Assembly (NCBI GenBank): GCA_914767715.1
Contig: OU612069.1
Location: forward strand, 19,897,387-19,961,386
Source of the DNA: Membranipora membranacea
Taxonomy: Eukaryota > Bryozoa > Gymnolaemata > Cheilostomatida > Membraniporidae
Direction: 5' to 3'
DNA length: 64,000 nt
The position numbers and the translations under genes are program-made. Each line of letters begins with the position of its first letter. Position 1 is the stretch's first letter. The notes below the pieces were generated by a model. It ran no database searches. It had not been told where the DNA came from and saw only the letters and a program-made list of their open reading frames with translations. Shown here in pieces: positions 1 to 11,955 of the stretch.

Positions 1-2
1 AG

Positions 3-860
3 AGTGGAGATGTCATAGAAAGCAAAGCTGCTCCTACAGATATGATAACACTAATTGAAGGTGGCAATGAATCATCCGATCAGGAAAAAGAAGCAGATGA
101 ACAAACAATCAAGAGTCAAAAAGAAGTAGATGAAGAACCAATCAAGGGTCAAAAGGAAGAACCAAAAGATGAGGGAATCAATGAAGAGGACAAAGAGGGC
201 CAGCACTTGGTTGTGAATGAAGAAGAGATGGACAACAGAGCAAGTGAAGAAGTTGCAGGTGAAGAAGACGACTGGGAGGATTTAGATGACCAGAACTACC
301 CATCAGTTACAGATGAGACAAACAATGATGATCACCCAGCTGCTGATACTACTGGAGATACAGATATGAAGGATGTATTTGAGGCTGGACAGGATGATTT
401 TATTGTTATAAGCGAAGATGTTGGTGATGAACTAGACCCTAATGAAGATACTGAGAATGAGCTTGATGCCAATAATACAAATGAGAGCGACAGGGCAGAT
501 AATTTTGAACAAGAAAGCTCAGAAGGCCACAAAGAACAACCGACTGTTGATGATCATTGTAAAACTGATATTGATATGGAAACTGCAGTAGGCAGAACCA
601 ACGATGGAGAGCAAAGTGGTCCTCCTGAAACATCGGAGGCTTGTGTGAAGACTGTGAATCATTCGGACAGTAACGGTTCTAACAAGACTGGTGCATTGTC
701 AGAGGCAGAAGATTCCGTCGATCTGGATACTCAGAGAGTGGTGGATGAATCTCTAATTCGCTACAAGGAGCTGGGTGATACAGCTGAAAAAGAGGAGCTT
801 GGGACACAAGCCGCGTCTAGCACGTTGCTGTCCAGTACAGAAGCTACAGACAATGCCTAA
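3..860 (+). CDS. C-terminal exon of an acidic, low-complexity protein (5' partial)
   Basis: The frame is already open at the left edge, so the true start lies outside the window; the first internal ATG is at 42 and the stop is TAA at 858-860. The visible 285 residues are very rich in Glu, Asp, Ser, Thr and Asn with few hydrophobics, which suggests an intrinsically disordered tail. An imperfect repeat (IKSQKEVDEE / IKGQKEEPKD) lies near the start. The final 60 residues are less acidic and contain a short amphipathic stretch (VVDESLIRYKEL). No enzyme motif, zinc finger or membrane segment is visible. The long frame with no intron fits a last coding exon. I do not recognise the family; acidic tails occur in chaperones, chromatin proteins and ER proteins, so no function is assigned. 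Confidence 0.7.
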   Translation, partial: SGDVIESKAAPTDMITLIEGGNESSDQEKEADEQTIKSQKEVDEEPIKGQKEEPKDEGINEEDKEGQHLVVNEEEMDNRASEEVAGEEDDWEDLDDQNYPSVTDETNNDDHPAADTTGDTDMKDVFEAGQDDFIVISEDVGDELDPNEDTENELDANNTNESDRADNFEQESSEGHKEQPTVDDHCKTDIDMETAVGRTNDGEQSGPPETSEACVKTVNHSDSNGSNKTGALSEAEDSVDLDTQRVVDESLIRYKELGDTAEKEELGTQAASSTLLSSTEATDNA

Positions 861-2042
861 TGACATTCTAGATAATTGACACTCACTCTATGGCCAATGG
901 ATGTTGCCTACTTTTGCTGTTTAGCTGACAATATTCACACTGATGAAGTGCCATCATTGGTTAAGCGAATGTTCACCTCTTACTTGTATATAATATTGTA
1001 TTTTATTGTTACTTACAATACCAATACAACACACATGTTGTAAATTCAATGCTTCGATACGTAAGAAACCCCATTAAATTGTAATTGAATCCAGCGCATG
1101 TTGTTTTGGTTTCTGAAAACATAATGCTTGCCTTCCCTCTCAGTTTGCTGCTCCAAAAATTCATCCCGATAAACATGGAATTTACTTGACAAGTAGTAAC
1201 CATCCCCTAGTCCTTGACTTTTTTCAAGCAGTCTTAAAACTGACAATATATTTTGTCAATTCTTGATAAAACAAAGCCTGTTTGATGATTCATCTGATAT
1301 GTAAATTCGGTAAAAACAAATGATTGTCAGTGTTGTTGTTTCTAGTCCAATATTCATTTTAAATACCCTATAAAGGGCTCACATCGCCTGTTTGGTTATG
1401 ACGCAGTAAATATGGAAAACATGAACCCTTCTAAACCTCTTCTTTACCTCTTGGTGATCACAACCTACAAGGTAAGAGTGAATACTATGATTAGGAGGTG
1501 GTAGTCTTAGGCCCTAAACACCATTGCGGCGGCAATCCAGTGGGTGGGGGGATAAGCGCTCATGTTGGAAATATAATACACAATAATCTAACCCTTTTGA
1601 TCACACAACACACAATGCAGAAGGTGCTTTTAAATATTTGCAAATTCCCAGATGCTTGTGAGGTGTGCTGACAATTAATTAGAAATGTCTGAGGCGAGTC
1701 AAAAGCAACACCAGTAAACTCCTTCCCAAGCAATTTGAGGCATATGATAGTCAAATGGATATCCCCAAGGAGCTGATTCAAACATGGATTACTCAATTTG
1801 TAGTGTTTTTATGCCACTATTTAGCTTTCTAGAGGAGGCAGTGCCTCCCTGCCTCCTTTAGAACTACGGGCCTGATTGTGTGTATGTTTTACTTGTCTGT
1901 CGTTTTGTTTCTAAATGTTTTGTGTTAAACTCTACCCGCTAGTAGTAATATCAAAGCAGCAGCTGGGATGGGGTTGGGAGAGAGAGAGAGAGTGCCCAGT
2001 AGAGAGTCAGAAGGAGTATTAGTCGATGAGAGAATTCCACTG
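861..2042. other. 3' UTR and intergenic DNA, no gene seen
   Basis: Contains the probable 3' UTR of the acidic gene, a small inverted repeat (GGAGGCAGTGCCTCC near 1833) and a short GA run near 1979-1994. No coding exon is supported. Confidence 0.5.
1073..1078 (+). terminator. Possible polyadenylation signal ATTAAA
   Basis: ATTAAA lies about 210 bp after the stop of the acidic gene, within an AT-rich tract. It is the common variant of AATAAA and the closest match downstream. Nothing else proves cleavage here. Confidence 0.3.
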
Positions 2043-2150
2043 TGATACGTGGCTAATCCATACCTCTTATCACAGGGGCACACCTGCGCTGACACCCTCC
2101 TATTTAAGTTTAGGGTGCTGTTGCAACCCCCCTCATGATCCTTTTATCAC
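2043..2150. repeat. Dispersed repeat R1, copy 1
   Basis: About 105 bp related to 8702-8803. Shared blocks include GGCTAATCCATACC near the start and CCCCTCATGATCC near the end, in the same order and orientation with small indels. Family unknown. Confidence 0.6.
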
Positions 2151-4890
2151 TGGAAGGTTCACTAGGCTAGCCAGAACGAAGCGACAACTTTTGGTTTGGG
2201 GACTTAACACCTCCACGCTATTAGGTGTAATCGCTGAGAGATACAGTGGTACTCTGGTCTAGTTTAGGAGGGTCCTCAGTCCTATTTACCTTAATAGAGT
2301 TATCCCCCCTCCCTTCTTTTATCAGATGGGTGACTAGAGTTCAGTGTGAAGCTATGCAGCTGAAGGTTGTTGAGTCAGTTCTGATGACAGTTAAACAAGT
2401 AATCTGATGTCCTAATTATGTGTGTTATCATAACCTAGCCAAATTGCTCAATCTACAGAAATAAGGATTTTTTTATGTCTTTCTTTTTGTAGCCCAGAAC
2501 TTGGGAAAGATTCACATCGAAAGGCCAGGAATGGAAAAAGTGAGAGAGAAGTGTGATTACTGTTCAACCAAATTGAACCAAATTCAATTTCAGAAAGTTA
2601 CTCTGTTGTATGTGATATAAGTGCAAAGCTGCATGTGATCATGTCAAATGATAAGATCTTAATCTAACCACAGTGGATCCATCTCCCTCGAGGAGATTTT
2701 GAGACACTATGATGACTTTAGTAGGCCTCGTATGTCTATATGTTGATTCAGTCCTTGTTGACGTGCAAGAAAATATGTGCCTTACAGTCAGGTTTTTTAT
2801 TTTAGACAAACTCCGATCATATGACAGCTCAGTGAGTGAGAACTCTGGTGATGACCCTTTATATTTTGGTATGATAATGAACTTTAATACCATTGCAAGC
2901 TGTGGGTTTCTGCTTTCATAGAAAGAATATTATTATGTCACAGCCAGGCTGTCTGACAACACCTTTTGCCCTTTGAAATAATGTGCTCCAATTTGGCCCC
3001 AACACGTATACTGTTTTGTTGACATGGAACAGTAGCGTAATAATAATGAGGGAGTTCATTGGTAATATGTTGGTAGAAGTAAGTCACATACTATTTTTTA
3101 AAGTCGACAATATATTTCTCAAGGAAGTTAACCCCCATATTGATGACTAGGACGCATCTGTAATCAAAGCTGCATCTGAACCAAAGTACCCCTTTAAGCT
3201 TATTTATCAAGGGAAATATTCTTCTGTATCAGCAAGAATTTTATATAGTATGAGAATAAACTTGATAATTTTCCATATGTTCAGCCTTGTACGACATTAA
3301 TATAATAACTAAATCACTATTGAACGGACAATGATCAAACCTTATGCTGTCTCTCACAGATATAGTCCTTTCCTCATCACATCTTAAATAAACATACCAT
3401 GTTCTCTCTAACACCTGAGGTCCTGATTAATCCCCTCAACCTAAATTATAAATTGTATTTCAAGTTGGCAACACATTCAGATATCACCCTTTCTATATGG
3501 AGTGTAGATCTTATTCATCATCACTCCCACCTCAATAATACTTTTTGTATAAACGGGTTCACTGGGATTGCATGAGGAACATGGTCTGTTGATTCGCTGG
3601 TGAATCCCGTCATCAGATGGTGTCACTGTGAGAACCAGTGGTGTGACATGACCAGGAGGTGCCCCTTACCCTACCCAAACCCCAATTATTGAAAGGTGTG
3701 ATGAAGATGGGAATTTATGTGGTTTGAGATCTCAAAATGGAGGATCGCGATACAGCAAATTAGCTGAGTAAAACATTCTGATATCCCGTATGAAGGTTCT
3801 CTGTTGATTAATATTCATGAACACGACATCGTTTTCTTACATGTCTGGGCTTATTTTACAGTTATGGTGATGTTTTGCAGTTACTCGCAATGGAATGGAG
3901 ATTAAATATCGCAGAAGAGGTGGCTAAAAGCCCCAGCCAGCCTAGCAGTTGAAAAGCAAGAAGCCATGTCGGACTCAATATTTTATGTGTCAATAAAGGT
4001 CTGTAATTTATTTTTGGTACTTTCGTTCACGCTTTAAAAGTTTTGGTAACTCTTAACATATTAAAATTTAGTTCACCACTCCACCGGCCTGATAGACTAA
4101 TGAATGTATCTTTAATGCTACAAACTGATCTATGATGGCCCAACAATTGTAGCTGAATAGAGCAGAAATGATATTTTGTATATTTTGTATATTTGTTACC
4201 TTTTGCGCACTAGGTCTTTTAGGCTCTTGTATTTATGCTCCCAAACATATCTTGATAGGATTTTTAGCACACCAGTGTCAAATCAGAAATTACTGCTGAC
4301 TCCATATTACTGTGCTTCTTTTTCTTGTTCAGATGTTGGTTTTCTTTTAATCTAAAATAATAAAATATAATGCATTTATTCAGGTCAGCACTGGCACAGA
4401 TTGATTGGTCAGCCCTTCTTACTGCCATACTTCCAGGTATCCGAATGAAACGGTAAGTTTTGTACATTAATACCAATTGAGAAGCAATTATACAGTTAAA
4501 CCTGCGGGACACATGATGACATTCATATTCTTTCTGTCCAAAGCCATTGTCATATGTAACGTGAACCTATTTTCGACGCCATGTCCGTAGTTTAGTTGAG
4601 ATGTTTTCCCCTTAGTATGAGTGTTGTCTAGAAGTTATTTCCACATACCACTGTCTACGAGAGCAGTCAAAAAATTACCCCCTGAGGTACAATACCTCTA
4701 TTTATTTCCCCATTGTGTTATATATGAATCATGCTGTCTTGCTAGCTCCAAAAGCCTGCTTCAAAACGTGATACTCACCATGAATAACCACTCAAAATGT
4801 AGCTCAAAACCTGTATATTAATATATGTCATTTCTGTCAAATCCTTAGCATTGCAAACTTTTTTACAGGCCTGGAAAGAGCACCAAAAGA
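2151..4890. other. Intergenic or intronic DNA, no supported gene
   Basis: AT-rich, with short frames only. Part of 4400-4530 resembles 6450-6560 (pyrimidine-rich TACTNCCAGGTA followed by a similar tail), hinting that this belongs to the same diverged duplications as 4.9-8.3 kb. No domain seen. Confidence 0.4.
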
Positions 4891-5158
4891 AATTTCCCCC
4901 TTTTTTACTGCACATTTCCATTGCCAACATGGACACCATCGAAGGCTATAAATGCATTATCCTTTAGATTTTATATCATTTTATTTTTCGAATTTCAATC
5001 CTTTATACATTTGAGAATATTTCCATAGTATTCTACAACTCACCAATGCAATAGCTCGGCATTTCCAGCTTGTTTTTGATCAAATTTGTAATTTATTTCT
5101 CTTCAAGCAGTGGTTCAACAGGCCCATGATTGGTCAAATATGGGTGTTGTACCTAATA
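4891..5158. repeat. Direct duplication R2, copy 1
   Basis: 268 bp repeated at 6062-6329 with about 20 scattered differences, same orientation, offset exactly 1171 bp. Both copies start at AATTTCCCCC and end at ACCTAATA. A G-rich minisatellite lies just before the second copy. Confidence 0.9.
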
Positions 5159-5744
5159 GGAGCGCGAGAATTGACTATGATTCATCAAAAACATTTCTAC
5201 AAAACCTCAATAAATACCCTTGCGGGACGCGAAGTTCAGAGGCGATCCGTCAACAACCTGACCGGCTATCGTTGTCTACCACTCAAAACTCATATCGTCA
5301 AGTTTTTTCCCACATTGGTCTCTCATTAGGTACCTGTTTATACCTCAGTTTACAGATCTTCAGCCATTCTGATCATATTCATAGGAGTCACAGACATACA
5401 AAGCGATATCATTAGAGTTACAATGCGATTTGAACATGGTATTTCGGAGTAACTTTTCCTTGTATCGCGGGGAGATAACTCCGAATAATGCACCTTGATA
5501 TAGAATTCAGGTGATCACTGATGAATGGGAGTGCAGCTATGGCATCCTAAATGATGTTCAAGAGGCTCCCAGTGATTCATCATATAAATGCCTAGTATGA
5601 GGCTGGAAGGGAAGAGAACAAAGCATGCCTGAACTTGCCCAACATGTACGAATACATTTAGGGTTACCACCAGCTGATGTAGTATACGAGGTTAAGGATT
5701 AGAAGAAGAACCATGTTTAGGTTTTAGAGTTCAGATATTGCGTC

Positions 5745-6061
5745 CTGGGGGCATACAATGTAGGGTTATACAGTCAAAAATGGGGTTTGAGGGTCACATT
5801 ATGGGGTTTGTGGATCAAAATTTGGGGTTTGAGATTCAAATTTCGAGGCTTGATACTTAACATTCGTGGGGGGGGGGGGAGGGGTTGGCAAGAATTTGGG
5901 GTTAAAGGCTCACATAATTGGCTTTAGGTGATAATTTTGGGGTTTGGGTATCGTAATTTGGGAACTCGGGGTCAGAATTTGATACTAAATGGTCAAATTA
6001 AGGGGTTTTAGGTTTCGAATTGTGGGGTTTGAGACTGCAACTTTTGGGTTTGAGACTCAAC
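5745..6061. repeat. Degenerate GGGGTTTGAG minisatellite
   Basis: About ten irregular 25-30 bp units built on TTGGGGTTTGAGATTCAAA with variants, including a run of ten or more G near 5870. A related short array occurs at 58908-58985. The G-runs are spaced so that G-quadruplex folding is conceivable. Confidence 0.75.
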
Positions 6062-6329
6062 AATTTCCCCCATATTTACTGCACATTTCCATTGCCAACA
6101 TGGACACCATCAAAGGCTATAAATGCATTATCCTTTAGATTTTATCTCATTTTATTTTTCGAATTTTAATTCTTTACACATTTGAGAGTATTTCCATAGT
6201 ATTCTACAACTCACCAATGCAATAGCTCGGCATTTTCAGCTTGTTTTTGATCAAATTTGTAATTTATTTTTCTTCGAGTAGTAGTTCAACAGGCCCATGA
6301 TTGGTCAAATAGGGGTGTTGTACCTAATA
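6062..6329. repeat. Direct duplication R2, copy 2
   Basis: Second copy of 4891-5158, same boundaries and strand. The sequences diverge immediately outside the block on both sides. Confidence 0.9.
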
Positions 6330-6340
6330 TCATGCTGAAG

Positions 6341-6430
6341 AGCGCAGTCATGAAGTTATCCCCTTCCCCATCGCGTAGATTATTTCAAGCATCCGGCCCT
6401 CAAGGTATGCTGGGGATCTGGTATCTTGAT
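6341..6430. repeat. Duplicated block R3, copy 1
   Basis: About 90 bp matching 6713-6802: GCAGTCANGAAGTTATC, a CCCTTCCCC tract, GATTATTTCAAGCAT and GGTATCTTG occur in order in both. The opening motif (GCAGTCAAGAAATTA-like) recurs near 4658, 7963, 8001 and 8074. Confidence 0.8.
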
Positions 6431-6712
6431 TGTTTAACTCCCTGCACATATTGAGAGGTCAGCCTTCATATGCCCTACTACCAGGTAATGAAGGTGGGTT
6501 TGATAATTATACAAATTAAAAAGAGATATGTGAATCTACTGGACAAATGATGAGTTCACAAGCTTAGTGAACACAGCCATTAGGATGTGATGTAATGAGG
6601 ATCTATACCGTGATCCTTTCTCAAGAAATAAGCCAACATTTTCTACCTAAGAATGCAATTAAGACATTACCCACTACTTAAAGAAATCCTCCCCACCTTA
6701 TTATGCCTATGG

Positions 6713-6802
6713 GAGCAGTCAAGAAGTTATCTCCCTTCCCCTTCTTGTGGATTATTTCAAGCATTCGGCCCACAAGGTGTGCCGGGGATCCGGTATCTTG
6801 GT
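6713..6802. repeat. Duplicated block R3, copy 2
   Basis: Second copy of 6341-6430, with a few substitutions and one short indel, same orientation. Confidence 0.8.
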
Positions 6803-8701
6803 AGGTTTTTTGGGTTGTGGCTGGCAATCTACTTTTGATGGTCAATTTGTTTTTAGCTATTTAGTTTTTAGTCTTTAGTTTGTAGTACTCATCTCATGAA
6901 CTGTAAATCTATTCTGATGTCCAGGTATTATTTTTCATGATTTACTATAAATGTTATGACTACAGTTCAAGTCTTATATACGCCCCTTTCTGTTCTCACT
7001 TTTGTAGAAGACATAGTTACATGACATGGTGCGAAAGTTAGGAGGGAGATGTTAACCAAAAATCAATCAATTTAGCTACCCTGATAATGCAGTGTCAAGT
7101 GTATATGAACATCATCAATACATTGAAAGATATTTATCCATCCAAGATCCATCACAAGGTAATATAATTTATAATAAATCTCCCAATCTGGCACTGCCAA
7201 AAAACTTGCTTTTATTTCCCTCTGGAGACAATGATCACCCAAATTATTATCATGGTAATAATTAGGGCATTGCTAGTCTGGACATCCAAGATAACCCAGA
7301 ATGCTTTGGCATACACATTGTTATTATCATGCTCACCACTTTGTAATTTTGACTCTATATAATAAGAATTGTGCGCTCAACATCAATGAGAGCATAACTT
7401 CTAATTATCACAGCAGTTTATTGAATATCACCTGATGTTTCCTTTTGTGTTCAATACAATAAACAGCAAATCAACCAAATATTGTATGTATAACTGATAA
7501 TACAACATTTACAGATCTGACTCGTATCATCTCAAATCCTCAATTAATTGGTTGGAATGGATCCTAAACTGGTTGTAGCATCGTACAGTTTATCGCGTAT
7601 GCATCGCCATCAACAGGGAGATACCAATTGTATGCGTTTTAACTTTACTCATTCCCTACAATATACTTGCTCTATATACTGTTTCCGATATATCTTTTGT
7701 AGAGCCTGACGCAATATGTCATTGTGGCTTCAGAGGAATTTGATTTATAAGTAATAGACAAAGGAGTTTGGGCTAGAGTATATAACTCCTTGAGTAGAAC
7801 TATGTGGCATCTAGTTGACAGTGTGGGTAAGTCTGAAACTTCAAGTCCTGTTGAGAACCTTTGTGAACAAAGCCTTTGTTATCTGAAGTAATTAGGATCT
7901 ATATATTGGAAGTTTGTAATCTTTTCAAGACACAATCTTCCCTCCTTTTTATGCCTTATAGTGCAGTCAAGAAATTATGCCCCACTTTATGTCTAACAGT
8001 GCAGTTAAGAAATACCTTCCATTTAGGTCAATTGGTTAGTCTTAAAATTACCCCCCTTATTATGCAAAAAAAGTTCAGTCAAGAAATTATCCCCAACGAT
8101 ATATATGATTTTGCCTCACGTACTCTGCATGACTAGGTAACAGTTCTAAACTTATACACATGATGCCCTCTATGATGTCTCTTTTTAGTACTGAGTGGAC
8201 AGACTCACATGACATTGTGCAACTGGAGATTATATTGGAGGTAGAGGAACAATATAGATGGTTGTGAGAATCTGTAACACTAGCGTAAGCGGATGTAGAA
8301 ACTGATTCAAACTAGTTACATTCATCACAAGTCTGCCAATTCTCTTATCTACAAGGAGCTTTGCTTAAGGTACAAGTAAGCTCAGACTGCCAGATTTATA
8401 TTCATTGATATGGTTATAGGACAAATGATGAGAAAATTTAGTTTTGTAGCTGGCTTGCTCCTTTTCTGACTGTTAAACACTAACTCTCTAGTAATCATAT
8501 CTCCCTTAAAGTTACACCCTCTATCACCCTGGTCTTTTAACAACATGGAAGAAGGCACTGAGGTAAATGACTGAACTAGCCAGTGGGCTCGTTCCCTGAC
8601 CCAACCCTGAAGGCAACTGAGAACTTGAGCTAACGGTGTCAGGGCGGTGCTCATGTGTTACTTGGCTGTTGTAGTTGCAGTGAGTTGTTGTTGTTGCCGT
8701 A
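6803..8701. other. Non-coding DNA with diverged internal repeats
   Basis: No supported gene. The AGTCAAGAAATTA motif recurs three times at 7955-8095. The stretches near 7010 and 8190 resemble each other (pyrimidine tract, then ACATGACATNGTGC), consistent with an old, diverged tandem duplication of 1-2 kb units over 4.4-8.3 kb. Confidence 0.4.
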
Positions 8702-8803
8702 TGACATGAGGCTAATCCATACCACATGTCAACAGGTGTCTGTACTGCCCTGACATCCCCAAATAAGGAGTTTGGAGTCCCCCCCTCATGATCCTCTCAT
8801 CAC
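8702..8803. repeat. Dispersed repeat R1, copy 2
   Basis: Second copy of the repeat at 2043-2150, same orientation, ending in CCCCCCTCATGATCC and a short tail. Confidence 0.6.
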
Positions 8804-9120
8804 CATCAATGAGAGCACCACTTCTTAATGTTACAAAACTCAATACAAATCTCACCTGGCAAATATTTGTATCGAATTATTGAATGTTAGAATCATGTGA
8901 TTTCATTCCTACATCCACCTTGTCAAATTGGAAAATTTGACAAAGATTTATGAATATTTGTATTGTTTTAGGTTTGATGGATAACACAGACATGGTGGGA
9001 AGCTTGGATTGTAAACAGCAGAGTATCTCTGTAGATACAGTATGTCACATTCAGCTACTGTAAGTATGATATCACGGCTGAGGGTCAGCGGCAGCTGTTT
9101 CTCTCTACTAGATCTTCAGA

Positions 9121-9194
9121 GCAATAATCTGGTTGCTTCAATCAATCCAGTTTGTGCTTGCTGTCCTGACCCTTAATGAACTAAATAAAAAAAA
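9121..9194 (+). repeat. Isolated copy of a satellite-module segment with an A tail
   Basis: A segment from GCAATAATCTGGTTG to CTTAATGAACTAAAT matches 33659-33726 and 35501-35567 (inside the two 0.6-kb modules of the satellite region) with a few changes. Here it ends in a run of A. The A tail suggests a retroposed fragment or the 3' end of a SINE/LINE. Confidence 0.65.
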
Positions 9195-9610
9195 AACATC
9201 ATGTATCAGTTACATAGGTGCGCAATGCCTGTGTAAAACTATCAAATCATGCTGGTTGGTGTTATTGACTTTCAGCATAGGATGAACCTGCTGATTTCTG
9301 GTGAAGGCATTGTCACTTATCTTATACTCCAAAGGTTTGCCAATATTTTAAACACTGTTCAACATAGAATAGGACAGCTTACTCTATCGTCGAAAATAAT
9401 CTCCGTTAAAAAAACTGTCTGCGCTCGAAGCTGACACATTTCTATACATTAACTGAATAGGAATCTTCCTCAGGGAAGGTAACCATGGCTCATATTGTCA
9501 TTTGTAAATATGATCTGAATGAATTGTATGTTTGACATAACATCATTCCTACACTACTTAGTAGGTCCACACAGGTGTGCTTTTGTTTTTGGGCCAGTCA
9601 CTTGTTCATC
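9195..9610. other. Unassigned DNA
   Basis: Only a 61-residue frame without recognisable content; no repeat recognised. Confidence 0.3.
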
Positions 9611-9621
9611 AGCTTTCATAT

Positions 9622-9730
9622 AGTTAAAGAGCTCTAACTCCGGTGGTTCAGTGGCATTACATTATCATCTCCCCCAGGGGGAGGTGATAATGTAATGCCA
9701 CTGAACCACCGGAGTTAGAGCTCTATAACT
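9622..9730. mobile_element. Near-perfect palindrome flanked by a 10-bp direct repeat
   Basis: Arms of about 54 bp (9622-9675 and 9677-9730) are complementary apart from about two mismatches, with a single base between them. The palindrome is flanked by AGCTTTCATA at 9611-9620 and 9731-9740. This looks like insertion of a fold-back or MITE-like element with target duplication. No internal coding. A cloning or assembly fold-back is possible, but it would not explain the direct repeats. Confidence 0.7.
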
Positions 9731-9740
9731 AGCTTTCATA

Positions 9741-10269
9741 ATGTGCACGGCCAGTCATTAATAGAAAAATCTATAAGGTTTAAAGTATGTTTATTTATTT
9801 AAAGATATCTCAAATATCACATTTGTTGCTGTAGGTGAGCACATAGATATATTATAAAAAACACAAAAACATTAGATGGAGTGGAAATTTGGAGGAGAGA
9901 AAGTTTAAGAAGAAAGTAGAGACAAAGGAGAGCTGGAAAATAAAGTGAGTGCACAGATGAAGATATTGCGAGTACCTTAGACGAGTAATTCTAGCTAACT
10001 TTATCTCACCCTATCTTTTCTTAACATTATATAGACTCTCACTTCAGGTAGCTAAAATTTAGTGTTAACTTTTCAAACTTAACTCTGGCTGACAATTATC
10101 CCTCTATGGTATTTACTTTGCATGGAAGAGAGAGAGTTAAAGTCTAGTGCTAGCTAATATTAACTAATGGCAATGATGGATGGGTGTTGACCATATTTCT
10201 TTATTTACCACCAACGTGGACCAAAGTATAGATATTTGAGCTAACTGAGGGTGTGCCCACCTACAAAGA
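9741..10269. other. Unassigned AT-rich DNA
   Basis: No frame, RNA gene or repeat recognised. Confidence 0.3.
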
Positions 10270-10890
10270 AAGGAGAAACATGAATTCTAACTTGGGTCAA
10301 AGAAATGACTAGAACCATTCTGCCACATTTGTAATTCTGAGACATACTAAAACTCACGACTGCTATTAGTTCTCAGACTATGTTTTCAGTAGAACCTTTT
10401 CTCAAAATAAGGGCCTGAGGTATAATACCAATTTTTTATAGTCCTACATGAAAATTAAAGTAAATTAAAAGAAAACATACTGACCGCCACTTGCCATCTT
10501 CTTCTCCGAATTGTGGGTACCGAAACCGATTTTCTGAATTCAGTTTAAATACCTCAAATGATGACAACTTTAACATAATCGTTTTTTCCATGCCATATGA
10601 AAATTGAGGGTTATTTACATATCATATTGGAGGCATCAGATAGTATACTAAAGGGGCCGTAGATAGGTCTTTCGGTCAGTCCGACTCATTGCAACAGAAA
10701 ATGAAAGAAAGTTTGATAGATTCCTTTTAATCTCATGACTAAGGAAAGAACTAGTAGAAAGCCTTCTATTTCATTGTAGAAGTAGAGTTTTGAGGTGCTG
10801 ACTGACTTGATCTACCTGAGTAGACTATAAACCCCTTTACAAAAGTGCAGCTTGTAGTTTTAGCATGCGTTTTAGTTGACTAAGAAGCTT
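10270..10890. repeat. Tandem duplication R4, unit 1
   Basis: Shares an ordered series of blocks with 10940-11955: a GTCAAAGAAA...CCATTCTG block, a TAGATTYYTTTTAAT block, and GTTTTGNGGTGCTGACTGACT with GATCTACCTGA. Divergence is substantial. Unit 1 lacks the LINE piece present in unit 2. Confidence 0.65.
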
Positions 10891-10939
10891 GCTAGTACCT
10901 CGCAAAATACAGCCAACTGGTGCACTGAGGGTGCATCTA

Positions 10940-11955
10940 TTCAACATTGCAACCTGAAAACAGCTGAGGGCTGAATCGAGTCAAAGAAACTACTGACCAT
11001 TCTGACACTTGTGTAATTCTGGCATATGCTATAAGTCTCATTCAGTCTACTGACATATAGCAGGTCGCAATTACCATTCCATTTCCTTGCTATTTTCATT
11101 CCATTTAATTTTAGATTTGAAGACAAATTTTCTTGATTTCTATACAGCCAGTTCTGAAGAATTTCCATACTACTCATACTATCAATAGCAGGAGTTATCC
11201 AAATAGATGTTGGTGTATACAATTTAGCAATGGCATCAGATTGATCATGTATACTAGAGGGATCGTAGTAAAGGTATTGTGTTCCCTTTGTTCACCTTTG
11301 TCCACCTTTTACCACCATGTCCTGATCGGGTGGCCGGTTTCGCCTGACTCCCAGTTAAACCAAACTGTTCCACCTTACTCGATCACTTGTATCACTTTGG
11401 CCTAGATCTAGCCAGCAGAGGTCCCCATTGACTGTGTCACTCCAGCGCTGTTTTGCTCGTCCACGCCCTTTACTTCCCTCCGCCCTCATCACGTACAGTC
11501 TCTTGATATCTTCATCTCTCTCACAAACATGACCATACCATCCTAGCCTCTTTTTCCACATGACATCTCTGATTGGCAAAAATAATATTTGCTTCTGCCT
11601 TTATCAACTTAGTATGCGCATCTCACAAGAAGAGGGTTCCTGTTACGGGCCAGGTCTTATTCCCATACGTCAGGGCTAGTCATAAAGCAGCCTTGTAGAT
11701 TATGTAGTGTATTTCTTTCAGGTGTGTGCTGGTAATTTGGTACGAAATTAAAAGCAATTTAATGCACTGTCTGACTGCAAGACGAAATTCAATGTAACTT
11801 GATAGATTTTTGTTTAATTTCTAAGAGCGAACAAAACCCTCCTATTTTTATTCCAGAATCAAGAGTTTTGCGGTGCTGACTGACTAGATCTACCTGATTA
11901 GACTATACAACCCCTTGTAGTTTTATCACTGGATCTCTATGGTTGAGCTTCTTCT
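10940..11955. repeat. Tandem duplication R4, unit 2 (interrupted by a LINE fragment)
   Basis: Same block order as unit 1, but about 450-550 bp carrying a minus-strand LINE fragment separates the middle blocks. The duplication therefore preceded the insertion, or the insert was lost from unit 1. Confidence 0.6.
11355..11760 (-). pseudogene. LINE reverse transcriptase C-terminal fragment
   Basis: The minus strand encodes RLGWYGHVCERDEDIKRL followed by GRGRAKQRWSDTV and a DRVRWNSL-like end. This is the typical tail of many LINE RT proteins (R-W-x-GH-x-x-R ... GR-x-x-x-RW-x-D). Further upstream, with stops and frame shifts, TYGNKTW is visible (usual form: TYG-x-E-x-W). The catalytic RT core and endonuclease are missing, so this is a dead 5'-truncated copy inserted into repeat unit R4-2. 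Confidence 0.8.

Noticed and set aside
8972-9059. Isolated exon between TTGTTTTAG and GTAAGTATG
   Set aside because: Splice sites look good, but no frame continues and no partner exon was found.
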